Below the pieces are notes generated by a model. That model searched no databases. It worked only from the letters and a program-made list of their open reading frames with translations, and had not been told where the DNA came from. A program made the translations under genes and the position numbers. Of a stretch of DNA of 64,000 nt, positions 31,830-42,708 are shown piece after piece (the first letter of the stretch is position 1; the number at the start of each line of letters is the position of its first letter). Source of the stretch: Epiperipatus broadwayi. Lineage: Eukaryota; Onychophora; Udeonychophora; Euonychophora; Peripatidae. The stretch lies in assembly GCA_028023455.1 (NCBI GenBank), contig JAQFVV010012422.1, forward strand, positions 10,455,337-10,519,336, written 5' to 3'.

Positions 31830-32760
31830 AGTTTCTTGTTCATCTGAACCAGCACTCCATCAGTTGGTACATATCATTTTCCCACATATATACAATAATC
31901 TTGGCATCAACAAAGGTATTAAGTGTTCCAGCCTCAGATTTTGAATGATAAGAATGGCTAAAGAATTTGAGGGTAGAGAAGATTGAAGCTTGTCCACTAA
32001 AGTTTGAAGATTTGTTGACTTAATATAACTGAGCACTAATTGTATATATATGTGGAAGATGATGATTTGGTCCAGATAATGAGTGCTGGTTCAGCAAAAA
32101 ATCTCAATATTGGAGATCATTCATCTTTTTCACATATATGTGGTCATGTGTATCAGTTTTATAAGCTGAAGTTGATAGCTGGAGGAAGCTTGAAAGTCTG
32201 AGTTTAAATCCCTTCTAATTACATTCAGTTTAGTAGAGGTAATATACATTTATTTAAATATAACATATTCAGCCTGTAGTCTGTGTATCCCTCTTCTGTA
32301 TATTCAAATGGACATATTAAGTTCCTGTATATGGTGGGTCAGAGTGACTTGAAAGTCAACATGGGTATAATTAATAATATTGAAATCAATAAGAGCTTTG
32401 AATGTTCCATCCTCAGATTTTCAATGGTATGGATGGCTAAAGAATTGGAGAGTGGAGATTGAAACTTGTCCATTAATAGTCAAAGATTTACTATCTTAAT
32501 ATTAACTGAGCACTGATTGCATATATATATATATATATGGGTGATGATGAATATTAACTGAGCACTGATTGCATATATATATATATATATGGGTGATGAT
32601 GATCTGGACTAACTAAGGAGTTCTGGTTCAGAAGAAAATATGTATATTGAAGATTATTTATCTTTTTCACATGTATGTGGTCATGTGTATCATTTGTAAA
32701 AGTTGAAGTGAATAGCCATAGGGAGCTTGAAAGTGTGAGTTCAAGTCTCTTCTAAATATA
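31830..32760 (+). repeat. Interspersed repeat R3, copies 2 and 3 in tandem
   Basis: Two related units follow one another (about 31840-32235 and 32260-32760). Each has a TTCAGATTTTGAATG- or TTTTCAATGG-type segment, the ACTGAGCACT(A/G)ATTG core before a TATATA run, GATGATG, GAGTGCTGGTTCAG or similar, TCTTTTTCACAT(A/G)TATGTGG and AGCTTGAAAG. A third copy, inverted, is at 6540-6955. No coding content. Confidence 0.6.
32502..32606. repeat. Two-copy 52-bp tandem duplication in R3
   Basis: AATATTAACTGAGCACTGAT through a TATATA run to GGGTGATGATG is present twice in a row without visible differences. The copies probably arose by slippage. Confidence 0.85.
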
Positions 32761-32995
32761 TATACATAATGGATTCTTAAAAGGAATAAAAATAATTGCA
32801 ATAGTTAATGAATTTTAACATTTCAGTTGCAAAATATCTGATTTGTATATATGCATAAACAAATATAGGAAGCTTGTCATATTGATTTTTACAGTACTAT
32901 TTTCTGAATATTCTCAGAGATGAAGAGCATAGGATTCTGTTATTGGTTCACATATATCTTAATATAAATATGTATATTTAATATGTTTCACTAAT

Positions 32996-33055
<60 letters not shown>

Positions 33056-33340
33056 GTAGGTAGGTAGGTAGGTAGGTAGGTAGGTAGGTAGGTAGGTAGG
33101 TAGGTAGGTAGGTAGGTAGGTAGGTAGGTAGGTAGGTAGACAGACAGACAGACAGACTGATCGGAAGGTAGGCAAGTAGATTGGTACATAGGTAGGGAGG
33201 GAGGGAGTAAGGTAGGGAGGGATGGAGTTAAGTAAGTAGGAAGGAAGAAGGTGTGGGTAGCTAGTTAGATAGGTAGGTAGGTCAGTCAATCGGTCAGTCA
33301 ATAAGTAGATAGAAAGCCAGATAGACAGATTGATGTATGC
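32996..33340. repeat. Compound GATA / GGTA / CAGA microsatellite
   Basis: A GATA block (about 32996-33054) passes without a break into a GGTA block (about 33055-33138) and a short CAGA block (33139-33157). Degenerate GGGA/GGTA/AGTA units follow to about 33340. The serine/tyrosine/leucine/proline-rich minus-strand frames across it are translation artefacts. Confidence 0.95.
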
Positions 33341-33849
33341 ACATGTATCCATAAATTGTAAAAGTAAAATATTATATTTCTCTTTTTTTTATTACTTAAC
33401 TGGGATTTTTATTATTATTTTTATAATGTTTTGGTTAATTCGGGCAAATTCAGATTTAGCTAAAATAAATAGTTGACTGTAATTGAATTAGATAAAGAAT
33501 AATATTTCCATAAATGTTAATGTCTTAAAATATGATCGTAATTTTCAAACTACTTAAGCAGCTATTATTATTATTTATTTATTATCTTCATTTTAATATT
33601 TTTGTTTTTAATTATTTTTAAAGTTGGCCATTAGATATTAAAGTATAATAATAATAAAAAATTTGAGTTAGCAGAAGAGGGAGAATATGGCGTTTTACTT
33701 TTATATATATTTATTGACATTTATAAATGAAAAAATGTAAGAAATGTGAAAGATTTCAACAGATAAATAAAAATTGAAATTTATACATACACATACATAT
33801 ATTATGGAATGTTTTTAGTTAATAATGTCATGTATATATGTAATTTTAG

Positions 33850-34000
33850 ATTATTTCCCAAGCCTTCATTTACACCTTCCAAATTGCAGATGTTAAGTAC
33901 TTTAATAGAATCATTATTGGATCTCTACAAGCACGCTCTTAATGCAACCATCAATAGCGATTTTGTTAAAAATATTAGTGTGAAAATTAATTTACTTAAG
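33850..34000 (+). CDS. Exon c of the host gene
   Basis: Preceded by GTAATTTTAG and followed by GTATAC. It is 151 nt, phase 2 in and phase 0 out. It encodes LFPKPSFTPSKLQMLSTLI, then ESLLDLYKHALNATINSDF and VKNISVKINLLK. It opens with a proline-rich turn and continues as a predicted helix. Joining to exon b yields Arg at the junction; exon d follows in frame. Confidence 0.85.
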
Positions 34001-34043
34001 GTATACATTTTATCATTATATATATATGTAGACATGTATATGT

Positions 34044-35395
34044 GATGTAATGCACTATAGTTTTTCCTTTCTTGGAGTCAGGATACACTCAACCACTATG
34101 CTCTGAGAAACCTGTTAACCACCTTACCTGCTTTTTCTATTCCCCCACTCTACATTTTTTTTTATATTCTCTATCCTGCTCAATCCCATTTCCACAACAT
34201 TATCTTTGCCCACTCTATGGCCTTTATATCTAAATTCCCCTTATCCTTTTCCAAACCCAGCATAAAATCCAAAAACCTACTTTCTGTTAATCACTTTGCT
34301 TATATTTATTCTCCACGACATCATTATTTATACTCATTCTCCTTGTAAGCATTTACATTCAATTAACAAATACCTAATATTTTTTATGCCTTCCTTACAC
34401 AACTTACAGAATAAATCATCCACATTTTTCCATTTATGTGTATATTCCTCTGTTGCTAAAGATCGTATTCGAGTCTTAAAAAGTAAACTACTTTTCTTGC
34501 TATTATCATAATTAACTCAACACCCAATATTCTGTTTACTTCTATATATATTTAATTTCTTTTTACTTTCCATATTCTCCATCTCTCCAACTCATTAATT
34601 TTTATTAATGCATTTATTCTTCTATCCTATTTTTTGCCATTATAACACTTAATAATTCTCCAAACACAATCATCCTACCTTTTGTATAGGTATACTGACA
34701 TAAAGTCTTTATCCAAATCTTCTGCATACCATACTATCTTTTTCACCGATCTTGTCACCTGTTTTTTACTCATAACCCAATGAAATAGTATGTTGGTTAT
34801 TCTCTTATTATCCATAAATTGCAATCTAATGAATATTTTCATTTTGCTTTTTGCATCTCTCATATAAAAACTTGACCATCCCATTTTTCTTTGAATTGCT
34901 GTCTTTGCTGTCCATATATCTGCATCTAATGCATATCTTCCTACTTCTCTTTGTACTTTTTCTAAGTAATCTAATATCTCTTTACTAATACATACCACAT
35001 CATTACTATAAGTTAACCCTGCTACTGCAACTCACTTCCGTATAATTCTTGCTATATCATATTTATTATATGAAAACATTATTAATTTCTTTATCAGTTT
35101 TTTTCTTTTCTTTGCCTTATTTATCAATTTTTTCTCCCATTCATCCAAGCAATTTCTCTGATTATTCAAGATGTTTTCTAAATACTTGTACCTATTTATC
35201 ACATTGAAGTTTATCTCCCAATAAAAATTCTCTTCTCTTTCCCTAGCATTTATCATCATTACTTTGATTTTTCTTCACTAAATTTAATCCCCATCTCTCA
35301 AATCACCATTGTGCACATCTTCCGCATAGCTTCCATATCTTCCCTACTTTCTATGCACATGAACATATTAGCAAATAAAAGACCTGATGATATAT
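34044..35395 (-). mobile_element. LINE-1 copy, 5'-truncated
   Basis: A minus-strand copy that starts (3' end) at GTGATGTAATGCACTATAG (34044) only 44 bp after exon c, and ends near 35395 in the RT region. It follows the same order as 18228-19640: 3' untranslated part, knuckle region, middle region, RT. Confidence 0.85.
34320..35290 (-). pseudogene. LINE-1 reverse transcriptase, broken
   Basis: Minus-strand frames give, from the RT side, NFNVINRYKYLENILNNQRN and EWEKKLINKAKKRKKLIKKL (35259-35032), then EILDYLEKVQREVGRYALDA and MGWSSFYMRDAKSKMKIFIR (34998-34675). Further toward the 3' end there are scattered knuckle remnants. The ADD motif region beyond 35280 is decayed. Multiple frameshifts and stops are present, and divergence is greater than in the 49390 copy, so it is an older insertion. 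Confidence 0.8.
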
Positions 35396-35757
35396 ACAAT
35401 ACATATAGACATTTTTCTAAAAAACACACACAAGTTTTGTTGGAAATATGATTGGAATAATATCTATTTCTTAATGAAACTATTATTTTAATTTTGAAAT
35501 ATACTAATCTATGATCTATCTAATAATCTGAAGATATTAAATTAGATTACAGAAAATCCAACACCATGCTTTACTCTTTCACTAATTGACCCATCCTTCC
35601 AAAGAAATGTATAGCAATCCATCTATTCTATTAAACAATTTTTTAGATGGTTTTCATATGAGCATCTATATAAATTTTTAATTCTGACAGTTTCTTAGCC
35701 AAATTTATTTTCATCTTATTAAATATTTTATTTCCTTCTATTATCATGTTTCTAGTT

Positions 35758-36291
35758 CAGTGTTCTTCAACCCTTGGTCCATGGACCAGTGCCGGGCTGC
35801 GGAACTTTTCTGCAGGTCCGCGTGCTAGACCGGCAGTAAAAAGTTTGTAATAATAAATAATAAGAGTTTAAACTTTTAATTAATATAGCCAATTTTTATT
35901 TATTTTTTTCATCTCATTTTTACTCAATTAAAAAAAAAAGAAAACAGAACGAAAACAAAATCTAATCAATCATTCATAAATTAATTTGTTTTTCTAGTTA
36001 TCACAGATGTTTATTGGGGGGGGGGGGAGAATTAAATTTTTTATTACTTTTCTAAAAAAAAATTAAAAAAAAGTTTTTTATTATATAAACTCCATATATA
36101 TATATATAAAACTTTATCTTATATAGTTAACATTGTTGTTTTGATCAGTTATAACAATTATGCTTATCTTTAAGAAAATTTATCTATAGACTTCTGCTGG
36201 TCTGCGAAATCTTATCCTTATTTTTGCTGGTCCATGGAACCTTATCCTTATGTTTACCGGTCTGCAGGTGTGAAAAGGTTGAAGACCACCA
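35758..36291. mobile_element. Short non-autonomous hAT-type element with 8-bp TSD
   Basis: The left end CAGTGTTCTTCAACCC and the reverse complement of the right end (TGGTGGTCTTCAACC) form short inverted repeats. They are flanked by an identical 8-bp repeat TTCTAGTT at 35750-35757 and 36292-36299. Just inside both ends are GGTCCATGGACC, CCGGTCTGCAGG and GGTCTGCG-type segments, typical of the 'ggtccgcgg' hAT derivatives found across animals (family knowledge). There is no transposase, so it is an internally deleted copy. Confidence 0.85.
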
Positions 36292-36299
36292 TTCTAGTT

Positions 36300-38040
36300 G
36301 ACTCCTGTAGTATACCAATGAGGATAGTTTGGCTTTCTATTCCATAGTTAAATTAATACATAAACTTTTTAAGACACATTTCATATTTTTACAGGTTATT
36401 ACTACTACTTTTTAAAGTCAAAATAATAAAATTATAATAAATATAGACTTAAAATTTAAAAAACAAACAAACAGAATACAATTTTATTCCTTAAAATGTT
36501 CCTAATTTCTCTCTATCATTTACTCAATCTATATTTATAGAAAAAAATTTCTTAATATCTGATTTGTTAATTATAACCAGACACTTAACAAAATTTAAAT
36601 ATTAATTATTTTTATCTAGACTTTTTAAAATAATTTTATAACTGATATTATTAAATAATACTTTCCTAAATTTTATTTATGTATCTTCTAATAATATGTA
36701 ATGAATTTATTTTTATTAATTTTTATATGCAGAATGAATGATAGAGAACATTTTCTTTTAAATGAAGGTAATGACTTTTATTTAGTGAAACTATTAACAT
36801 TTTCTGATACAAATTTATTTGTGACTTTAGCAGAATAATATAGCTTTAAAAGGAAACATTATAGTGCTGACTAATTTTATTGAAAGAGTATCTATTAATT
36901 ATAATTTTGTCTAAATAATAGTTGATGTTATTAGCATGTTAATTATGGATTATTTAAAAGGAGAGTTTAGACCTTTATAATTCTACTAGCAATTATTATT
37001 GGAATCATTAACATGTTAAATAAGAATGATTTGGAGAACTCTCTAAAACTGTTTAAATTCTATAGTAAATATTTTAAAGCTGAGAAAAAGGAAATAAAAT
37101 TTAATAAATGTTATTAAACATTTAAATATCTATTTATTAAACGTGAAGAAATTTTTATCAATAATATAAAAAGCATGAACTTTTAATATAAGAACTTTTT
37201 ATTGTTATTAATAATTATCATTTATTTGGATTTTCTTCATAATTTTCATTTATGCTGTAAAGAATGGAGAAAACATGAAGAAGAGGGGAAAAGAAAAAAA
37301 ATCTCTTTCTGGTCCAGTAACAGTTGGTAAACTGGTTATCAATAATAACAATGCTTCTCCTTGGAAAATATTTTATTCGGTTTCAAAGAATTGAAGAAAA
37401 CTTTTTGTTTTATTACTTTAATATATGAACTATAGTTTATAAGATGATATTAATTAGTCATAATTATTTATTCATATATTATCAGTTTTAGATTGAAATA
37501 TTTTAGAATTTTTGGTATTAAAAAAGAGAATGTTGTTATTATTAGTGATTAAATCAAAAGGAAACATGACATTTTCTATGATAATAAGGCCATTTCTTAC
37601 GGCTTTAATAGGTTTATAAATGTGGATAATAACAAAACTCTTAACCTATCGACAATTTCAACTTGTAGTCAAGGCAAACTCTTTTAACAACAAAAGTAAT
37701 ACCATCTGTATCTATGGTATGATATGTTTCTATAGACACTAAAAATTGCAACTTGACCAAGGAGTGTGAGATTAATAATGCAAAGAAGTTTAAACAAACC
37801 TCGTTAATCAGGTAAATATAACCTGTTCTGATAACAGACTAATAAGTAGACAATTATAACTTCCAGATTCTGAAAATAGACTAAGAAATAGTCATTTATA
37901 ATTTCTAAATTCCATATATAGTATATATTTACTAAGACAATTAATATGACATTTTCTGCTTGGCAGACTAGTAGATTAAATGTGAAATTTAATAAAAACT
38001 ACGAAGGTCTAAACATGTGAATTTATTGACCGAAAAGAAG
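36300..38040 (+). other. Intron sequence, nothing recognised
   Basis: Very A+T-rich sequence with no supportable exon. The last few hundred bases (from about 37250) could be a decayed 5' part of the LINE-2 copy. Confidence 0.4.
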
Positions 38041-39960
38041 ATTTAAAACTGATTGGTGGATTAAAATGCAAAGAAAATACAGACATTCACTACTCACAAT
38101 CATTTTAGATCTTTTTGATACATTGAGAACAACATATGGACATGAGAAGCAGTATTACAATTCTGTTAAATGCAGCAGAGGCAGTCTCTTATATGATAAC
38201 AGTATTATTTTGAAAAGATGCAAAGAGTATTTTGATCATCTTTAAAATAATGTTACATGAATTTATATGGAATTTCCAAAGATATATCTATTTTATCTAT
38301 ACATTTGTATTTGGACAAAGATATCCAGTGTAATGAAGTTATAATCACTTTTTGTAATCTTAAAAATGAAAAGACTGTGAGTTTCTGATGAAATACATGA
38401 AGTTTTAAAATATGGGGTGATTTGTTAGTTTTAATAATATTGAAATTTGTTTTAAAAGTATACAAATTCATGAAATTATGCCACTCCATCTTAAAGATGC
38501 TTTTATTGTTCCAATTTTTTAAAACAAAATGAATAGACAATGTAGTAATTATTGTGAAAAATTATTATTCTCTACTACAGATAAGATAGATTCAAGACTA
38601 TTATTCAATAGGTTGCTTCCAGTTCTAGATGGTTACCAGAATCTCAGTATAGTTTTAGTAAATCAAGAAGCACTGTAGACATGATTTTAGCTGCCAGAAA
38701 AATGCATGAAAAATGTTGGGAAAAAGAAGTTATTTATATATTGCTTTTATTGATTTGATCATAGCATTTGATTTAATTAATAGCACAGATTTATCACATT
38801 GTTTAAAATTACTTAGTTATCCACCAATATTTATACATATGTACAGTTTCTACCTAATGGAACAAAAGAAAGTGTTATTACTATTGCGAGAAAGTTTAAG
38901 GCAGTTAAAATGAAAAATGGTGCTAAACAAGAATGTGCACCCCCTCAAACATTGTTTCATAATTTTATGACAGTAGTCCTAGGAATTGTTTATAGATGAC
39001 TTAGTCAAACAGCTATCAAGATTTGATACATGTTTGATGGTGGAATTTTTAATTTAAATCGATTAAAAGCAACTCCATCTTTTTGGACTCTGAATTCTCA
39101 TTTTACTGATGATTGGGCTATTTTTGTGAGTTCAAAAGATGATTCACAGAATTGTTCTTAATGTTTTAAATGCAACTTATAAAGATCTTGGTTTATTAAT
39201 TAATCTACAAAAAAAATCAAGTGTTTTATCAACCAATGATGGAAGAAAAATACTCAACTACCTTTAATTGAAAGGGTAGCAACTTAAGAATATAAATCAG
39301 TTTAAAACCTTGCTAGTTTTATAAATAGAAATGTGGACTTATATTTTGAGATACAACATAGACTCCAATGGGTTGACACTGCTGTTAGCAAAGTATTTAA
39401 TTGTAGAGAAAAAACTATTGCAACCAAATTAGCTGCATATAAAGCTGTTATTTTACCTAGTTTGTTGTATGGAAGTAAAACGTAGATGCCAATGTGTTTG
39501 ACACCTTGCTGAATGTGATAATATCATGTCTATTGTTGTAAAATCGCATCTTTTGTTGAAGCAGATATATAAAATGAATAAACAATGGAAGACTTTCTAA
39601 AAGAATATTCGGTTCTCAAGTACCAAATATTTTATGGTGACTTTAATCATGTGTTGCATGAGAGGTTGATTCTATCTATGCTATAAAGATTATCTCAAAA
39701 GAATTGTAAAAAATGCAATGTCAGTTATTTACAGTGGAAAGATGTGGCAGATAATAGAATTCATTATAGAGCTGCAATTAGATATGATGCTCATATATTT
39801 CAGAAAGAATAGTTTCCTGCTGAAAAAACTAAAAGACAATATTGTAAAATATCAAGTAAACATAAAAATGAATCAACATGTTCTATATGTGGGTGGATAT
39901 GTAGCTTACAGATTGGTTTGTATAATCATTATTAAATTCATTAATGGAGTAGTTTTTCTT
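38040..39960 (+). pseudogene. LINE-2 of this window: non-LTR retrotransposon remnant
   Basis: Plus-strand fragments in changing frames follow the order of one LINE polyprotein. PLHLKDAFIVPI and NRLLPVLDGYQN belong to the N-terminal RT. DMILAARKMHEKCWEK and YIAFIDLIIAFDLIN are RT motif A region, and KMKNGAKQECA and FDGGIFNLNRLKA follow. FTDDWAIFVSSKDD stands where YADD is expected. LQWVDTAVSKVFNC and LAAYKAVILPSLLYGSKT come next. The C-terminus has KKCNVSYLQWKDVADNRIH, YRAAIRYDAHIF and a C2H2-like finger CSICGWICSLQIGLYNHY. The C-terminal finger and order fit a LINE lineage common in molluscs and other invertebrates (family knowledge, clade not named). Many stops and frameshifts; dead. Confidence 0.75.
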
Positions 39961-39989
39961 TTGTTGGAATAGCATTAATATATTTATAT

Positions 39990-40262
39990 ATGTGTGTGTG
40001 TAACATATTTTGTGGGTTCATGCAAATTTCCTCCTATTTGAAAAGATTTTATTAAAAAAAACATATTTTAATTTAACACTTTAAGTATTGGTGGAACTTT
40101 AACGTTATTTTCAAACCAGTGATTGTAGGGCCTCTACAACTGTTTTTCTACCATTTATCACCTAGTAAATGACTTGTGTGATCAAGTCAAAACATCGGTA
40201 TATTAATATTAATTTTTTTTAAACATGGATGAACCCACAAAATATGTCTTTTATATATGCAA
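39990..40262 (+). mobile_element. Penelope-like element 3'-end fragment
   Basis: Matches the 3' end of the Penelope-like copies: CAAATTTCCTCCTATTTG, TTTCAAACCAGTGATTGTAG, TTTTCTACCATTTATCACC, then ATGACTTGTGTGATCAAGTC and AAAATATGTCTTTTATATATGC. It corresponds to 15500-15735. The TGTGTGTGTAACATATTTTG stretch at its start resembles the other end (13550-13565), as if a short copy lies between near-identical sequences (AACATATTTTGTGGGTTCAT and the ...GAACCCACAAAATATG inverted form near 40230). Confidence 0.75.
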
Positions 40263-40807
40263 CCCATAAAAATATTCTTATAAAGTGTCTCATGATAATG
40301 TGAGTTAATGCATAAAACTTAGAGATTTTTATATTTAAGGTGTATCTTAGTTTTTTTTTTTAAGACAGGCAATTCAATTTAAAAACATTTGTTGATAAAT
40401 GCATATTTCTATTTAGAAAGTAAAATAAGAGTGAAAAAACATTAAAGCTTTCATTGACCAATGTTCTCCCATGCTACTCCTCCCTGGAAGCCCTTTGCAG
40501 TCTTTACTCGAAATTAAAATATATACAGGCAGTTTACCTATATAAATAGATTATGTATTCCAAATTATTTTTAATAATAGAAAAAATATAATTTCTTAAT
40601 AATTATAAATATAGTGTATATTTTCATCAGAATTTGCTACAGAAATAAAATGAACTGTAATCATCAATTCTATATTCTAACTTTAATAGTGCTTTTAAAA
40701 ACTTTATTTATATAATAGTTTTGTTAAATTCTCTGTGCAAATGAAAGTGACAATGTTCATACCATTTACAACTTTCTTAAACACTTTAACAATATTCTCT
40801 ATTTATA

Positions 40808-40860
40808 TCAAAACTAACAGTTTCGACTGTTCTGCAGTCATCATCAGACAAAGTTAATGT
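40808..40860 (-). ncRNA. Hammerhead-like motif, isolated
   Basis: On the minus strand: CUGAUGA (40847-40841), a hairpin GACUG/CAGUC with loop CAGAA and one extra U before it, then GAAA (40824-40821), a possible 3-bp stem III ACU/AGU with loop GUU, and U. The flanking sequences do not form a convincing stem I. This resembles the hammerhead-like motifs known from Penelope-like elements, and Penelope fragments lie nearby, but no element could be delimited. Confidence 0.4.
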
Positions 40861-41089
40861 ACTACTATTAACATATGTGCTATTAAAGTTTTCTAAGTAA
40901 TTGATATATTGTCTAGGTTTTTAAGCTTGAGAATACCATTGATATAAAGAATTATTCAAGAACTAATAGTTAATTTGCAATTACCTTACATCAAACCTAA
41001 CCGAGCTAATCTAATCCACAATTCTTAGATTCATTTTCTTTTCTTACAAGTAAGTTTATTATCAAATCATTTATAATATGTTTTCACTT

Positions 41090-41830
41090 TTTATAACAGT
41101 AGTTTTTGGAATTATTTATAGGAAACTTAATCAAATATCATACAGTATTGATGGTAAAATCTTTAATATGAATTGATTGAAAGCAAAAACAATAACTTCT
41201 TGAATTTTGGATTTATAGGAGGCTGATGACTGTGCTATTTTTGTCTGTTCAAAAAACTATTTATAGAATATTCTTAATGTTTTAATTGCAACATGTAAAG
41301 ACTTTGGTTTATTAAGAAGAAAATTCATCAGCAACTTTTAACATGGATAGTTATCAACTTAAAAATGTAAAATTTAAACACCTTGATAGTTTTATATGTA
41401 GAAAAATGAACTTCGATGTTGAGATACAACACAAACTCAATGTAAGTTAAAATAATATTTCATCACATAGATGCAACTAAGTAACTGTATTAAGAGCTAT
41501 AATTTTACCTAATTTATTGTATGGAAGGGAAACTTGGACACTTTATCAGCACAATATAAAGGCATTAGAAAAATTTCATTTAAGGATGCTCCAGAAAATT
41601 TGTAAAAATGCAATGATGAGTTCATAAAATCAATCAATATGCTCTTCAAGTGGCTGGATATGATTTTATAAAGTTCATTATTGTAAAATCACACCTTCAT
41701 TGGAACAGGATATGTAAATGAATAAACAATGTAAAATTTCCTAAAAGGATGTTTTATGGTGAACTTGAACTGATATTTGATGGAGAGTTATGCCTATCTA
41801 TATTTTAAGGTTTATATCTAGAGCTGCTTT
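41090..41830 (+). pseudogene. LINE-2 remnant, second copy
   Basis: Parallels 38980-39700. It has a FGIIYRKLNQ-like frame, DGKIFNMN, ADDCAIFVCSKN (the catalytic ADD region), ACKDFGLL, then ILPNLLYG-like and QYKGIRKISFKD remnants. Highly decayed, with frameshifts every few dozen codons. Whether it is one insertion with the 38040 copy or separate is unclear. Confidence 0.6.
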
Positions 41831-41981
41831 TAATATTTAAAAATTGCTAAAAGCCGCATCACATGACTTAATTTAATAATCTTGCATTACAAATGTAATA
41901 TAATGAGCATGCTAATAGGTCTAAACAAGCTTTTCCAATAAATGTCACAAAAGAAAGCATTAAAAAAATCTCTTATCTAAA

Positions 41982-42036
41982 ATATCCCTAAACCAATTTC
42001 AAGCTAGTGGCTATCCTCAGTGAGGTGCTAGGATAT
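41982..42036 (-). ncRNA. Hammerhead-like ribozyme, family B left arm
   Basis: Minus strand: CUGAGGA (42020-42014), a small hairpin with loop CACUA, GAAA (42000-41997), then a 2-bp stem III with a U-G wobble and U before cleavage. The outer stem I is a perfect 6-bp pairing of AUAUCC (42036-42031) with GGAUAU (41987-41982). The inner stem I is shortened and imperfect, so activity is doubtful. Confidence 0.5.
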
Positions 42037-42341
42037 TCACTGACTGGATCCAAAATACCAGCTCAAGTTCAGCATACTTAACTACTAAATAGAAAATTTT
42101 CAGACATCTGTATGTCTTTATATCCAGTTATCAAACTTAAATAGCTATATGAGTCTGCACAAAGGCTGTTAATATATAGTATAGCTGAAGTTTGTTCAGG
42201 GCCATATAAATAATATCCAATTTAAATTAGATAGATGCGTTTAAAGACATATCAATATCTGAAAATTTCAGATTTCCTACTTAATAGTTAAGTATTAAAT
42301 AGATACTGAGCTTGAACTGATATTTTGGATCTAGTGTCTGA

Positions 42342-42402
42342 ATGTCCTAGCATCTCACTGAGGATAGCCAATAGGTTGAAACCAGTTTGGGGATAGGGAT
42401 AT
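42342..42402 (+). ncRNA. Hammerhead ribozyme, family B right arm
   Basis: CUGAGGA at 42358-42364 and GAAA at 42378-42381 are intact. Stem III is A-U and C-G with loop CA, and U42387 precedes the predicted cut (GUU). Stem I inner: UCUCA before the box pairs with UGGGG(A) from 42388. Stem I outer: AUGUCC (42342-42347) pairs fully with GGAUAU (42397-42402) with one G-U. Stem II has A-U, G-U and two C-G pairs around AAUA, with one unpaired U next to the core. Confidence 0.7.
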
Positions 42403-42499
42403 TCTAGATAAAGATTTTTCAAATGCTTTCTCTTGAGGCATTTAGTGGAAAAGCTTGTGTAGAGCTATTAGCATACTCATTATAATAAACTATGAGATA

Positions 42500-42708
42500 A
42501 ACAGAGCAAAACTCTCCATACAGTATTGCCACCTGTGCTAAACAGAGTAATCAATGGATGCCAGAAGGCTTGTGCATAAAATCCCTATCTAATGCCTACT
42601 CATCCAATATCCCCAGACTAGTTTCTGGCTTGTGGCCTTCGTCAGTGAGGAGCTTTGGATCTGAGAGCACTGCATCTAGATCTTAGGATCATGTGATGCT
42701 TAATGGTT
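42500..42708 (-). mobile_element. Hammerhead-family A element with best-preserved ribozyme
   Basis: A 209-bp insertion flanked by a perfect 14-bp direct repeat TAAACTATGAGATA (42486-42499 and 42709-42722), placed directly beside the family B element. It begins AACAGAGCAAAACTCTCC and ends ATCATGTGATGCTTAATGGT on the plus strand. The minus strand carries an apparently complete hammerhead (42660-42602). Confidence 0.88.
42602..42660 (-). ncRNA. Type I hammerhead ribozyme, family A, apparently intact
   Basis: All expected parts read in order on the minus strand within 59 nt. AUCC, internal loop AAAGC, UCCUCA; CUGACGA (42645-42639); stem II GGC/GCC with loop CACAA; GAAA; A-C, loop UA, G-U, C; then UGGGGA, loop UAUU, GGAU. 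UCCUCA pairs with UGGGGA over all six positions (one U-G), and AUCC with GGAU over four. Predicted cleavage is after GUC, between 42616 and 42615. The one departure from the classical form is an A-A mismatch where stem II meets the core. Confidence 0.82.

Larger units (their letters stand above)
41899..42484. mobile_element. Hammerhead-family B fold-back dimer
   Basis: The ends pair as inverted repeats: ATAATGAGCATGCTAATAGG at 41900 and its counterpart CTATTAGCATACTCATTAT ending 42482. Each arm carries a hammerhead region pointing outward, minus strand on the left and plus strand on the right. The centre has GCTGAAGTTTGTTCAGGGCC, related to the family A and C centres. Sequence after the ribozyme (CTAGATAAAGATTTTTC, then GGCATTTAGTGG) is homologous to families A and C but clearly diverged. 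A target duplication could not be fixed because the flanks are A+T-rich. Confidence 0.75.

Noticed and set aside
32959-33352. Minus-strand frames with repeated YLPT and YLSI
   Set aside because: Microsatellite translation in two frames.
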